Below are positions 16,421 to 25,900 of a stretch of 64,000 nucleotides of DNA, piece by piece (position 1 is the first letter of the stretch; each line of letters begins with the position of its first letter). The position numbers were made by a program, and so were the translations under genes. The DNA is from Pseudomonas psychrophila HA-4 (GTDB lineage Bacteria; Pseudomonadota; Gammaproteobacteria; Pseudomonadales; Pseudomonadaceae), in contig NZ_ALJC01000115.1 in NCBI RefSeq assembly GCF_000282975.1, positions 1 through 64,000 of the forward strand, read 5' to 3'. The notes below the pieces were generated by a model that was not told the DNA's origin, did no database searches, and worked only from the letters and a program-made list of their open reading frames with translations.

Positions 16421-17770
16421 TTACAAGAACCAGCGATATTCACGCGCACTGATTTCCTGCATGAAGGCCAGATGGTCCTGACGTTTGTTCTCGCAATAAA
16501 CGTCTACGAATTCCGCCCCCAGGCCTGCACGCAGTGACGGCTGATGTTGCATCACGCGCACCGCTTCAAGCATGTCCAGCGGGAAGTCGATGCCGCTGTT
16601 ACGGTCTTCGTTAAGCGGCGGGATAGGCTCTTTAGCGGTTTCAAGCCCGTGCTCGAGCCCAACCAGAATTGCCGCCAGCACCAAATACGGGTTGGCATCG
16701 GCCCCTGCCAGACGGTATTCAACCCGCAGGTTTTTAGCGTCCGACTCAGGAATCCGTAAGCATGCGTCGCGGTCTTCAAACCCCCAACTCGCTCGGGTGG
16801 CGATATTGGTGGTGCCACCCAGACGGCGAAAGGCGTTGTGGTTCGGGGCGAAGATCGGCATGCACGCGGGCAACAGGTCAAGACAGCCAGCAATGGCATG
16901 GCGCAGCGGTTGCTGCTGATTGGCCGCGAGCAGGTTGTTGCCTGCCGCGTCGTACAGGCTGACATGCACATGCATGCCACTGCCCGGCTGCTGCAAGTAG
17001 GGCTTGGCCATAAAGCTGGCGCGATAGCCATGTTTCAAGGCAACACCCCGGGTGCTGCGACAGAACAGCGCCGACCAGTCTGCGGCACGCAAGCCGTCAT
17101 CCAGGTGACCAAAATTTATTTCAAACTGACCCGGCCCTAGCTCGGCGGTGATCACCGTCGCATCAATGCCCTGAATCTGCGCCGCCTCAACCATCTCATT
17201 AAGCACCGGCGCAAAACGCGAAAGACGCTCGATGTGCATATTGGGTTGGTCATCGGCATCGTCGGTCTGCTGATCCCGCGGGAACTGCGGCAAGCCATCG
17301 CGCAGTTGCCTGTCGAACAGATAAAACTCCAGTTCAAACGCCACCACCGGGTGAATGCCTTTGTCCGCCAGTCGGTTCAGCACTTGCGCCAGCACTTCAC
17401 GCGGCTCGAATTCGATGGGCTTCTCTGTGCCGTCCGAGGTAATCAACATCTGCCCCAACGGTTGCCCTTCCCACGTCACCGGCTTGAGTGTGCCCGGCAC
17501 CAAGCGCCGCACGGCATCCGGGTCGCCATCGTTGAAACAATAATCACCGATCTTGAACAGCCCGCCCTGTACGCCCAAGAGCACACAGTTTTGCGGCAAT
17601 TTGAGGACGCTGCCAGCCGCGACCTTTTCGAGCATGTCGATGGGGTAACGCTTGCCGTAGAAATGCCCCGGGATGTCTAGGGAGATCAGGTCAACGTACC
17701 GCACATCGGGGTGGCGCTGGCGAAAGGCACGCACTTCAGCCAGCAAATCAGAGCAGGCAGCATCCATCAT
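16421..17770 (-). CDS. puuA: Gamma-glutamylputrescine synthetase (glutamine synthetase family)
   Basis: This 449-aa enzyme is of the GlnA3/PuuA type and ligates glutamate to putrescine at the expense of ATP, the first step of the Puu route to GABA. The GS core is visible: FELEFYLFDRQ, the metal/ATP segment GPGQFEINFGH, PGSGMHVHVSLYD, FAPNHNAFRRLGG and RIPESDAKNLRVEYRLAGADANPYL. The N-terminal YVDLISLDIPGHFYGKRYP segment is typical of PuuA rather than of housekeeping GlnA. The ATG at 17770 has AAGGA seven bases upstream. It is 13 bp downstream of its probable regulator. Confidence 0.87.
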   Translation of the reverse strand: MMDAACSDLLAEVRAFRQRHPDVRYVDLISLDIPGHFYGKRYPIDMLEKVAAGSVLKLPQNCVLLGVQGGLFKIGDYCFNDGDPDAVRRLVPGTLKPVTWEGQPLGQMLITSDGTEKPIEFEPREVLAQVLNRLADKGIHPVVAFELEFYLFDRQLRDGLPQFPRDQQTDDADDQPNMHIERLSRFAPVLNEMVEAAQIQGIDATVITAELGPGQFEINFGHLDDGLRAADWSALFCRSTRGVALKHGYRASFMAKPYLQQPGSGMHVHVSLYDAAGNNLLAANQQQPLRHAIAGCLDLLPACMPIFAPNHNAFRRLGGTTNIATRASWGFEDRDACLRIPESDAKNLRVEYRLAGADANPYLVLAAILVGLEHGLETAKEPIPPLNEDRNSGIDFPLDMLEAVRVMQHQPSLRAGLGAEFVDVYCENKRQDHLAFMQEISAREYRWFL

Positions 17771-17783
17771 TGTTCATCCTTAA

Positions 17784-18341
17784 TCAGGTGTAGACCCAAA
17801 GCACTCGCGCGAGATGCTCGGTCAGGTTGGCGTAACGGCAAAGGGTGTGGCTGTCGAACTGAAAGCTGTCGCCTGCCCGCAGGGTCACCGGGGCATCGTC
17901 ATCGCCAAGCCATAGGGTCAATTCGCCTTCAAGCACATAACCGCCCTGCTCCGAGCTGTCGAGCATGTGCCGCTCGCCGCTAGTAGCTCCCGCCTCCAGC
18001 ACACTTTCGAGCATGGAAAACGAAGCCCTAATCTTCGGCGATACCAAAATGTCGGTAATACCATTGGCCAGATGCAAGGTACGGCGTTCGTCCGGGCGGG
18101 TGACCCACGATAATTGCTTAGGCTTGGGCATGTTGTAGAAATAGGTTGTCGGCACGCCCAATGTTTCGCTGATGGCTGTCAGATCGGCCACCGTAGGCCG
18201 CGACAAACCACGCTCAACCTGCGACAGAAAACCCACCGAGCGGCCAATGTTATCGGCTAGCTCCTTCAGGGTGATTTTCTTGTGCTTACGCAGATCGTGG
18301 ATGAGGATCGCTAGCGCGGCGATTTCTTCTTGTTTGTTCAC
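17784..18341 (-). CDS. puuR: XRE-cupin regulator, PuuR-like
   Basis: This 185-aa protein has an N-terminal helix-turn-helix (residues about 12-66; LKELADNIGRSVGFLSQVER then LSRPTVADLTAISETLGV) and a C-terminal cupin (GATSGERHMLDSSEQGGYVLEGELTLWL split across two strands, then LRAGDSFQFDS). This is the architecture of PuuR and related polyamine/amino-acid repressors. It is the first gene of the puuR-puuA unit. A perfect 9-bp inverted repeat lies about 50-80 bp upstream of its start and is a likely autoregulatory operator. The symbol is used by context and architecture. Confidence 0.75.
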   Translation of the reverse strand: MNKQEEIAALAILIHDLRKHKKITLKELADNIGRSVGFLSQVERGLSRPTVADLTAISETLGVPTTYFYNMPKPKQLSWVTRPDERRTLHLANGITDILVSPKIRASFSMLESVLEAGATSGERHMLDSSEQGGYVLEGELTLWLGDDDAPVTLRAGDSFQFDSHTLCRYANLTEHLARVLWVYT

Positions 18342-18665
18342 GCGCTGAATCCGGGAAATAACCCACTGGGGAGTTTGAACATCTAGATCGCCATGAAATT
18401 TAATACATTTAATTTCATGAAAAAATACGCTTTAAATTTCACGCACGCAAGGTCATTTTTTCACGGTGTAACCGAACCCAGGGCCAAAATGCTTTCGACA
18501 TGGCCTTAAATGGCAGTAAGCGGCTGTTTTTACGTGATTTTTTAAGTTGAGGGGTTCCCAGATGGAGAAAATGTTGATAAATTCTCGCGCACTCTTACAG
18601 CAGACCTCAAAAACCTCGCAGTAAGCAGCGTCACACAGAGTGCCAAGCACTCTCGCAACAGATAC
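18342..18665. other. Gene-free interval upstream of puuR and tRNA-Gln
   Basis: It contains the candidate operator at 18392-18419 and AT-rich DNA likely to hold the puuR promoter (minus) and the tRNA promoter (plus). I see no credible coding sequence. Confidence 0.5.
18392..18419. promoter_or_regulatory. Candidate PuuR operator
   Basis: CATGAAATT (18392-18400) and AATTTCATG (18411-18419) form a perfect 9-bp inverted repeat separated by 10 AT-rich bases, upstream of the puuR-like gene. A third half-site-like AAATTTCA follows near 18433-18440. Symmetry and position suit autoregulation by the XRE-cupin protein; binding is inferred. Confidence 0.5.
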
Positions 18666-18740
18666 AGGGGCGTCGCCAAGCGGTAAGGCAGCAGGTTTTG
18701 ATCCTGCCATGCGTTGGTTCAAATCCAGCCGCCCCTGCCA
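18666..18740 (+). tRNA. tRNA-Gln (UUG)
   Basis: A 75-nt cloverleaf with encoded CCA. The acceptor AGGGGCG pairs with CGCCCCT; the D arm is GCC...GGC; the anticodon stem GCAGG/CCTGC has loop TTTTGAT with anticodon TTG; the T arm is GTTGG TTCAAAT CCAGC; the discriminator is G. The first pair is A-T and the T-loop has TTCAAAT rather than the commoner TTCGAAT; both are compatible with function. Confidence 0.93.
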
Positions 18741-19061
18741 TTTTCAAGATTCAAATCCTCGTTATTCTGCCGCCAGGCACTACACGAATAACCACTTCAT
18801 CGTTTTTTACCTAAGCCTTTTATAACGCTCTGCCGCATGCGCTTGTCGCAGTTCGCCAGACAGCCCTGACGCGCCCCTTAAAAGCATCACAGCGCCCCCA
18901 GATTCCCGTGTGCGATGCGGCCAGCAGAACCTGTCAAGCTCTCAGTAACTCCCTCTCAAGTGAGCACCCTGATGTGCGAGGCGCGGGCCGCACGATGACG
19001 GTTCTTTTCGCTGACGCCGTCCGCAGCAGCCCCTAAACGGCGTGCAAGCCTCGCCCCGGAT
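18741..19061. other. Gene-free interval between tRNA-Gln and wssI
   Basis: About 320 bp without a credible gene. It contains the 3' flank of the tRNA, including a second TTCAAATCC 31 bp after the one in the T-loop, and the region beyond the end of the wss operon. No clear rho-independent terminator or wssJ homologue is seen. Confidence 0.45.
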
Positions 19062-20216
19062 TTACTTCGCCCACTGAATCGCTTCGCTGTATGGCGTCTG
19101 AATATCACGCTCGGGAATTTCCCAGATCAACAGTTTGGGCGGAGTGTCTTTGAACGCCAGGTTTTTGAAGTAGTTATTCGCCCCCCCGGAAAACTCGCCG
19201 CCATCCTTGGAGAAGTCAGTCACCGGCGCGCCAAGCGCCTTCTCCAAAAAGCCAAGGAAATTGGAGTTGCGTGAAAAGGAGGTGCCGACCAACGCGACGC
19301 TGGGCAGGTTGGTATCACCGAACAGATCATCGAGGCTGTTTGCGTCACTCTGGGTGTCGACTTTATTGGCAGTGATCTGGCTCGACGCGACAGTTTCCGG
19401 CGCGGGTTGCGAGGTCAGCGGCAACCACTCAAGTCCGGCCAGACGCACCAGGTCGCCCGGGCGGCGCGCCGGGCTCTGAACGGTCAGATCGTACTCGGTG
19501 TGCGGCGTGGCGCTGATGCCCATCGCCTGCACTTGCTGCGCGATCGCCTTTGCGGCCGCCGACGAGCCGATTTCACTCCAGTGGGTGTCGGTGCGCAAGA
19601 ACGCTTCGGCCCCCAACGGTTGCAGTGCCGGTGCAAGGTCAATCGCCTTGACGCCCGCTTTGTTCAATGCGTCGACCCACTCCACGGCGCGGTTTTGCAA
19701 TTGCGCCGGACGCCGCAGATCGCACAGTTGATCGCTGGCAATACGGCTCTTGTCTGGCACTACAGCCACCAGCAACGCAATGCCGCGTTTGGCTAAACGT
19801 TGCTGAGTATCGAGTATCGCCGCAGCCTTGGCGTCAGCATTGTCTTGCGCGTGCCGGTTTATGCGCATTTCGTCAGTCAAAAACAACCAGCCATCACACC
19901 CCGGACGCACCCGCGCTCCAGTGTCGTGAAACGTCAGCCAACTCGCTGCGCGCTCTAGGTCTGCGGCGCGTTCAGGCACAGCCGCCATCGACAATTGCTT
20001 GGCAATTTTGTGCGTTACTTCGCCATGCAACACCGCGTCACGGGTCAGATTAGGCGGCAACAGTTCCACCTTGCCGCTGAGCAACAGCCAAACAGCCGAG
20101 GCAAAACTTACCAGCAGAAACGCGGCGAATATCCAGCCGGAAAGCTTGCTGATTCGGGCAGTGAATTCACTCGGCATGGCCGGTTTTGGGGATGAGTCAG
20201 GCATGGGCTCGGCCAT
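19062..20216 (-). CDS. wssI: WssI, AlgX/AlgJ-like cellulose O-acetylation protein
   Basis: This 384-aa protein has one N-terminal membrane helix (about residues 28-47) and a periplasmic SGNH-hydrolase-like domain of the AlgJ/AlgX family. The catalytic Asp-His pair is in RTDTHWSEIG and the nucleophile in VALVGTSFSRNSNF; the N-terminal GCDGWLFLTDEM segment is also typical. It is expected to transfer acetyl groups to cellulose in the periplasm, together with WssF, WssG and WssH. The start overlaps the wssH stop as ATGA. It is the last gene of the operon seen here; the SBW25 cluster also has a wssJ, which is absent. Confidence 0.88.
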   Translation of the reverse strand: MAEPMPDSSPKPAMPSEFTARISKLSGWIFAAFLLVSFASAVWLLLSGKVELLPPNLTRDAVLHGEVTHKIAKQLSMAAVPERAADLERAASWLTFHDTGARVRPGCDGWLFLTDEMRINRHAQDNADAKAAAILDTQQRLAKRGIALLVAVVPDKSRIASDQLCDLRRPAQLQNRAVEWVDALNKAGVKAIDLAPALQPLGAEAFLRTDTHWSEIGSSAAAKAIAQQVQAMGISATPHTEYDLTVQSPARRPGDLVRLAGLEWLPLTSQPAPETVASSQITANKVDTQSDANSLDDLFGDTNLPSVALVGTSFSRNSNFLGFLEKALGAPVTDFSKDGGEFSGGANNYFKNLAFKDTPPKLLIWEIPERDIQTPYSEAIQWAK

Positions 20217-21631
20217 CAGAACTGGAAGTACAGGAAAGGCACCGCTTCACGACTCGCGATCAACGCGAACGAAAGCAGAAAACCCGCCACCGGCCACACG
20301 GCCGCTATCGGTGCATACAGCGCTGAGCCGCCGAAGCGTTGCTCATACCGGCTTTTAAAGGCCGGCGCGAGGATGCAGGCGATGCCCAGCAAAGCCGCCA
20401 GGCCATGGGCTGAACGCAGGGTCACGGCCAGCGCATCGCCCAGTGCAAAGTCGTGCAAACCAATCTGCCCGGCGTACATGTTCAACGCCGAATGAAAGTC
20501 CGGCGCGCGGAACAACGTCCAGGCCATAAACACAAAGAGCAGGGTCAAGGTATGCGCCAGCACCGGCGGGATGCTCGGCAAGGTCGAGCGTGACCACAGG
20601 CGGTCCACACACAGGGCAATACCGTGCGCAGCGCCCCACAGCAGGTAGTTCCAGCTGTCGCCGCCATGCCACAGACCGGCGATGGCCATGGTCAGGAACA
20701 AGTTGCGATAGGTTTTCCAGGCGCCTTTGCGATTGCCACCAAGGGCGATGTACAAGTAGTCACGCAACCAACTGGACAGCGACATGTGCCAGCGCCGCCA
20801 GAAATCCTGGATGCTGCGAGCCAGATACGGTTGGTTAAAGTTTTCTGGGAAGTGAAAGCCCAGCATCAAGCCCAGGCCGATGGCCATGGCGCTGTAGCCG
20901 GCAAAGTCGAAAAACAGTTGCAGCGAATACGCCAGGCAACCGATCCAGGCATCGACAAAGGACGGATTGTCCAAGTGAAACGCCACGTCCACCAGCGGCG
21001 ACAGGGTGTCGGCCACCAGCACTTTCATACACATGCCGATCATGAAACGGCGCGCACCTAGCGAAAAATTCTGCCAGTCGAAGTAACGCTTGACCAGCTC
21101 GCGACGCACCCAGTCATAACGAATGATCGGACCGGCAATCGAGTGGCCGAACATTGAGATGTAAGTGGCGTAATTGATGAAGCTACGCTCCACCGGCACG
21201 GTATGCCGGTGGACGTCCACCAAATAGGAAATCGCCTGTAGCACAATAAACGACAACCCGGCCGGCAACGCGACACGCTGCCACTCCAGCGGCATGGCTC
21301 CTGGGTAAGTAATCCACTCCATCCAAGTAGCGGCCAGAATGTTGGCGTATTTGTACCAGCACAACACCGCCGTGTTGAACACAATCAGACCAATCAACAG
21401 CCGCACGCGCCCCTTGGAGTCCTCCCGCGAGCGGTCGATCAACAGCCCGCCAACCCATGCCACCACGGTCAACGCCATGTGCAGCGCAAGAAACATCGGG
21501 TTCAGCCAGCCGTAAAACAACCAGCTGCCGATCAACAAAATGACGTTACGCCACTGCGGCTTGCCCAATGCGTAAATCAGCAAAAAGGCAGGCAGAAACA
21601 GCGTCAGGAACTCAAGGGAGGCGAAGACCAT
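20216..21631 (-). CDS. wssH: WssH, MBOAT O-acyltransferase (AlgI-like)
   Basis: This 471-aa polytopic membrane protein of the MBOAT family passes acetyl groups across the inner membrane for cellulose acetylation. Its many helices surround the MBOAT signature: QDFWRRWHMSLSSWLRDYLY, then GLWHGGDSWNYLLWGAAHG with the invariant histidine. The N-terminus FASLEFLTLFLPAFLLIYAL is near-identical in style to AlgI. Length fits AlgI (about 480-520 aa). It is 18 bp downstream of wssG and overlaps wssI. Confidence 0.92.
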   Translation of the reverse strand: MVFASLEFLTLFLPAFLLIYALGKPQWRNVILLIGSWLFYGWLNPMFLALHMALTVVAWVGGLLIDRSREDSKGRVRLLIGLIVFNTAVLCWYKYANILAATWMEWITYPGAMPLEWQRVALPAGLSFIVLQAISYLVDVHRHTVPVERSFINYATYISMFGHSIAGPIIRYDWVRRELVKRYFDWQNFSLGARRFMIGMCMKVLVADTLSPLVDVAFHLDNPSFVDAWIGCLAYSLQLFFDFAGYSAMAIGLGLMLGFHFPENFNQPYLARSIQDFWRRWHMSLSSWLRDYLYIALGGNRKGAWKTYRNLFLTMAIAGLWHGGDSWNYLLWGAAHGIALCVDRLWSRSTLPSIPPVLAHTLTLLFVFMAWTLFRAPDFHSALNMYAGQIGLHDFALGDALAVTLRSAHGLAALLGIACILAPAFKSRYEQRFGGSALYAPIAAVWPVAGFLLSFALIASREAVPFLYFQF

Positions 21632-21649
21632 GGCGGCGATAGAATCCGA

Positions 21650-22324
21650 TCAGTGGGATTGCAATGGAATATCCGATGCTTGCAACAGCTGTGGCCCGTT
21701 GGCTGAAGGCACCAACAGCACGCTGAAGCGATCGCCTGCCTTAAGAGTCCCCAGGTCCAGCGGCGCACCGACATTGGCATTCGCACACACCAGTTGCACT
21801 GACAGACCGACCGGATTGATCGAGCGTCGTTGCGCACTGTTGACCGGCACTGCCGTGAACAGATCTGCGTTACGCCCGGCAGGACGCAACGTGGCATCGG
21901 CGCAGGAAGTGTCTGCGTTCAAGAACCCCAACGACACCTTGTTTGCGTTGAAGTCATCCGGTGTCTCGCGCACCACGGCCTGCTCGATACCGGCGCCCGA
22001 CGGCAGAGTAAAGACACTGACAAACTCACCCGGTCCGACTTTCAGGTCGATGGCCAAATTCTGATCACCACTGCTCAACGTACCCGTGATCGGCTTGCTT
22101 GAGTCCACCGAAAACGTATCCGATACCGGGTTAGCAGCTTCCAGACGCAACGGCGGTTGACCAGCTTGCGCAGTCACCTCCAGCGGCGCCGTGCTGGCGT
22201 TGACGAAACGAATGAACGCCGAATCTGCGGCTGGGCCTGTTGGGTATAGGGCTGGAGCAGCGCCCGCCAAGGCGCTAAATGCCAAAACGGGAACAACCAC
22301 TAACGCCGAAAGCTGTTTAATCAT
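21650..22324 (-). CDS. wssG: WssG, AlgF-like periplasmic acetylation protein
   Basis: This 224-aa protein has a cleavable signal peptide (ALVVVPVLAFSALAGAAPA) and an all-beta mature part. The segment DSAFIRFVNASTAPLEVTAQ recalls AlgF, which supports alginate acetylation in the periplasm. In the wss cluster it is assigned to cellulose acetylation together with WssF, H and I. Its start overlaps the wssF stop by 4 bp. The exact molecular role is not known in detail. Confidence 0.82.
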   Translation of the reverse strand: MIKQLSALVVVPVLAFSALAGAAPALYPTGPAADSAFIRFVNASTAPLEVTAQAGQPPLRLEAANPVSDTFSVDSSKPITGTLSSGDQNLAIDLKVGPGEFVSVFTLPSGAGIEQAVVRETPDDFNANKVSLGFLNADTSCADATLRPAGRNADLFTAVPVNSAQRRSINPVGLSVQLVCANANVGAPLDLGTLKAGDRFSVLLVPSANGPQLLQASDIPLQSH

Positions 22325-22983
22325 TTTTTGACTTCCTTGACGACAGGGGCGTTTTCCAAGGCGCCGCTAATGGCGTCGCCCCAGACCTTATAGCCAGGCG
22401 CAGTCATGTGCTGGCCATCGACTGTTGCCCATTGCCCTGGTTTGGAAAACGCCAATGAATCAATGTAGTTACATGGTGCAACGTTACTCTTGAGAAACTC
22501 GGAGACAGCCTGAACACGCTCCGGGGTCTTGTTGTACTTACCGCCCGGGGAACCCCAATTTGGGCCAACCCAAACACAATGTGTGCCACTTGCGGCTATT
22601 GCCTTAGTCAACGCCCCAGTCTGCTGCCACGCCCAGGCTTTGGGAAACGCCGGTTTATCGTAACCGGCCATGGTGTCGCCCAGCACAACCAATACGATGT
22701 CCGGCTTTTCGGCAGCCAGTAACTCACTGATCGGTGTCGTCGCGGTCTTATCGCTCAACACCACAACTTTGCCCGAGTCACGTCGCTCAGCAGCGCCACA
22801 CTGGCCTGCCGGCGATGCTTTAAGCCAATCACTAGGGTTTGAACCACAAACGCCCAGGGTGTGCACTTTTGCACCCTTGGCAACAAGGTCATCGTGCAAC
22901 GAAGAAATCAAATACCCAGGCGTCGCTAAGTGGCTGTCGCCAATCATTAAAATCGTCATGCCCGCCAAAAGAGATGCTGCCAT
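22321..22983 (-). CDS. wssF: WssF, SGNH/GDSL-type acetylation protein
   Basis: This 220-aa SGNH-hydrolase-like protein resembles the N-terminal part of AlgX. The catalytic blocks are present: Ser in MIGDSHLATPG, Gly in VLGDTMAG, Asn in WVGPNWGSPGG, and Asp/His in TVDGQHMTAPG. It is proposed to act in cellulose acetylation. The start at 22983 has AGGAG nine bases upstream. The N-terminus is hydrophobic but very short before the catalytic Ser, so export is not obvious, in contrast to WssG. Confidence 0.85.
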   Translation of the reverse strand: MAASLLAGMTILMIGDSHLATPGYLISSLHDDLVAKGAKVHTLGVCGSNPSDWLKASPAGQCGAAERRDSGKVVVLSDKTATTPISELLAAEKPDIVLVVLGDTMAGYDKPAFPKAWAWQQTGALTKAIAASGTHCVWVGPNWGSPGGKYNKTPERVQAVSEFLKSNVAPCNYIDSLAFSKPGQWATVDGQHMTAPGYKVWGDAISGALENAPVVKEVKK

Positions 22984-22998
22984 GATAAAAGCTCCTGC

Positions 22999-25900
22999 TT
23001 ACTGATTCGAATACGGGGAAAGATACGGGCTGACCGGCATTGGCATGCGCCCAGTGAAGTCTTCAAGCGTGTAACGCAGGTATAACCCCCCGGTCCATTG
23101 CTTGTAGTCCTGGGCGTTGTCCATCCCGAAGCTGCCGCCCAGAATCATGTTACTGCCCAGTCGATACTCGGCCGCCGCACCAAGGTTGTAACCGATGCCT
23201 GTTTTATTCTGGCTTGAGTACTGGGTCAGCAATGAAGAGCCAGCAGCTGCATAACCCGCTGACGCCTGCTCCAGAGCGCCCTGCATAGCATTGTCGTTAG
23301 CGAAGTATGGTGTTGAATCCTGTTCGATGTGCTGCAGCCCCACCGAACCGCGCAGCGTGTAACTCAAGCGATCAGTGCGTTGCGACCAACTGACAGGCAC
23401 CCCGATGGAGAAGTAGTTCTGCGGGCTGAAGTAGCCGCCGCTGCCATAGGTGTAGACGCCCTGGTTGTTGTCGTATGTCATGGCCGTAGCACCCAGACCC
23501 GCAGTCAACTGGCGGGTGTCATCTTTGACCAGGTACCAATAGATTCCGGCGCCGCCTTCGGCAAGGGTGTTGTCTTTAACGTTGTTGCCCAGCAGTTTGT
23601 ACAAACCGCCATAGCCGTACGCGCCGTACTCACCGTTGTCATAGCCCAGTTTCACGCGCGCACCATTAGCGGTAACGCCGCCCCATTTAAGCCCGCTGCG
23701 AGCATCTTGAGCGCCGGCAAAGGACACCAGACTGTCGTTGACAGCCCGACGCGAAAGTGTGACTCCGTAGCGGAACAGGCTGTCTTCGCTGAACGCACGA
23801 TCAAGGCTCACGCCGCCCACTGCGGTGTTGTACAAGAAGCCCAGCGGAGTAACACCGATGTCAGCCTTGAGGCCTTCGGAGGGCATTTCGTAACCCACCG
23901 CCACACCAACGCCAGAGTCTTTTTGACGACCTGTCGAACCATTGACACCGCTGGCCGCCGCCAAGCTGGCTGGGGTTGGATTGGCCCCGGCCAGTACCGT
24001 TTGTACTGCTGCTATTTGTGCAGCGTTAGGCCCACCGAACCGGGTTTTAGCGTCGTCGCCCACGCTGCCAGCGTTCAACGACACCGGCGTCACGCGTAAG
24101 GCGACGCGGTCATCGCCCACCGGCAGACTGATCTCCAGAGGAGCCTCAACGTCAGTCATTTTGCTCAGACCCGACTCGCTGTCATTGCTGCGAATGGCTA
24201 TGCCCTGGGTGATACGCGGACTACGCTCCTGTTTGATCTCGCTCAAAGCAGTTTCCATCGCCTGACGCGCATCTTCCTGCGGATCGATTGGCGGGGCTGC
24301 TGCTACACGGCGAGTATCACCGTAATCATCATCCAGCGGCGGGATCGCATACCGCCCTTGGCTAGCACCCGGTGCCGGCGCTATACGCGCTGAGCTGCCC
24401 GGATTGCCCGCGTAAAAGCGCGGGGCTGGCTCAATCACATCATCCGCTGCAACAAGTTGTGCCTGCGCGGGCTCCGGAATCTGAGAAGTGTTCTGCGACA
24501 AGCGCGACTGACGACGCTGACCGGCAGCCCCGACAAATGGGTTAGCAGACGCCGTGCTCGCGAATGGATTAGCTTCTTGCTTGTTGACCGGCGCCTGCAA
24601 TGCCAACGCGCGCGTATACAGGTCCTGAGCTTTGGCATTCTTACCCTGAGCACGGAAAATGCCTGCCGCGCTGGCAAGAATCTGCGCATCATTAGGCGCC
24701 AGTTCCAAGGCCTTATCCGCCGCGTCAGCAGCCCCGCTCTTATCACCCGCTTTGCTTAAGGCCTGAGCCATGCCGATTTGCAATTGGGGGTCATTTGGCG
24801 CGTTTCGAAGCAAGGGTTTGTAAAGCGCGATGGCTTTGGCACTGTCGCCGTTGGCCAGGTACATACGGGCCAAAGCACCGTTGGCCAACGGGTCATTTGG
24901 TCGCTGGGCCAATGCCGGGGCCAACGTGTCGTAGGCAGCAACCAAGTCGCCCTTCTCTCGCAATACATCAGCTTGACGCACGGTGTACAAGAACAGCACT
25001 TCGTCGTAGGTGCGTTGATCAGCAGCGGTCAGAGGCTGACTCTGCAACTCGTGCAAGAGCTGGTTGACCTGCGCATCGTCACCCGTTTTCAGCAGCAAAC
25101 CGGCGTAAGCAAGACGCAACGACATCGGCGGGTTGCTACTTTGCGCAATAGCGTTGCGCAACATAGACAGCGCGTGATCGGGGTAACCGGCATCCACGTA
25201 AGCCGACGCCAGCATCCCCATGGTTTGAGGTCTACCATTGGCTGCCAGCTCAGCACGACGCAACAAGCTCAGCGCCTGGGCGCGGTCGCCCTGCTTGGCC
25301 AGCACAGAGGCCTGACTCACCAACGACTGCACCTGAGCTTCATTGGCCAGTTGCTGCATCGGGGCAGTTCGCTGACTGAAAGGAATTCGATCCAGAGTGG
25401 TTTGCGCCGCAGGCCATTCACCTAACTGACTTGAAAGCAAGGCGCTGGCGTACAAAGCCTCTGCGCTTTGCGGGTTCGCCTTGAGCAGGTCAGCCATGGT
25501 TTGTCGAGCTTTATCCGGCGTCTTGGCTTGCAGGTAATAAAGCGCCAGGTCGTAGTTAGTCCAGACGCTACCCGGATCATTGCGCACCGCGTCTTGCTGA
25601 GCCGCAATCGCGCCCTTGAGGTCGCCACTGCGAGCGGCATTTTTAGCCTTACCAACCGCCACTGCCGCTTTCAACGGACGCAGATCACCCAGACGCGCCT
25701 GCTGGGCCGGCGTCATTCGATCGACCATTTGCATGGCCTGACTGGCCTGACCGTTTTGCGACATCACCGTGATAAGGCCCAACAAGGCGTCAGGGTTGTC
25801 GTTGTCTAAGTTCAGGGCCTGGCGATAGCTGGTCTCGGCGTTGTTTAACTGATTTTGCTCTGCCTGAATCCCGCCAAGAGCGATGTAGCCTTCAGGCTGG

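Noticed and set aside
18741..18760. Second TTCAAATCC next to tRNA-Gln as an attachment site
   Set aside because: Only 9 bp, no matching copy near the other end of the wss region and no integrase gene; a chance repeat is likely.
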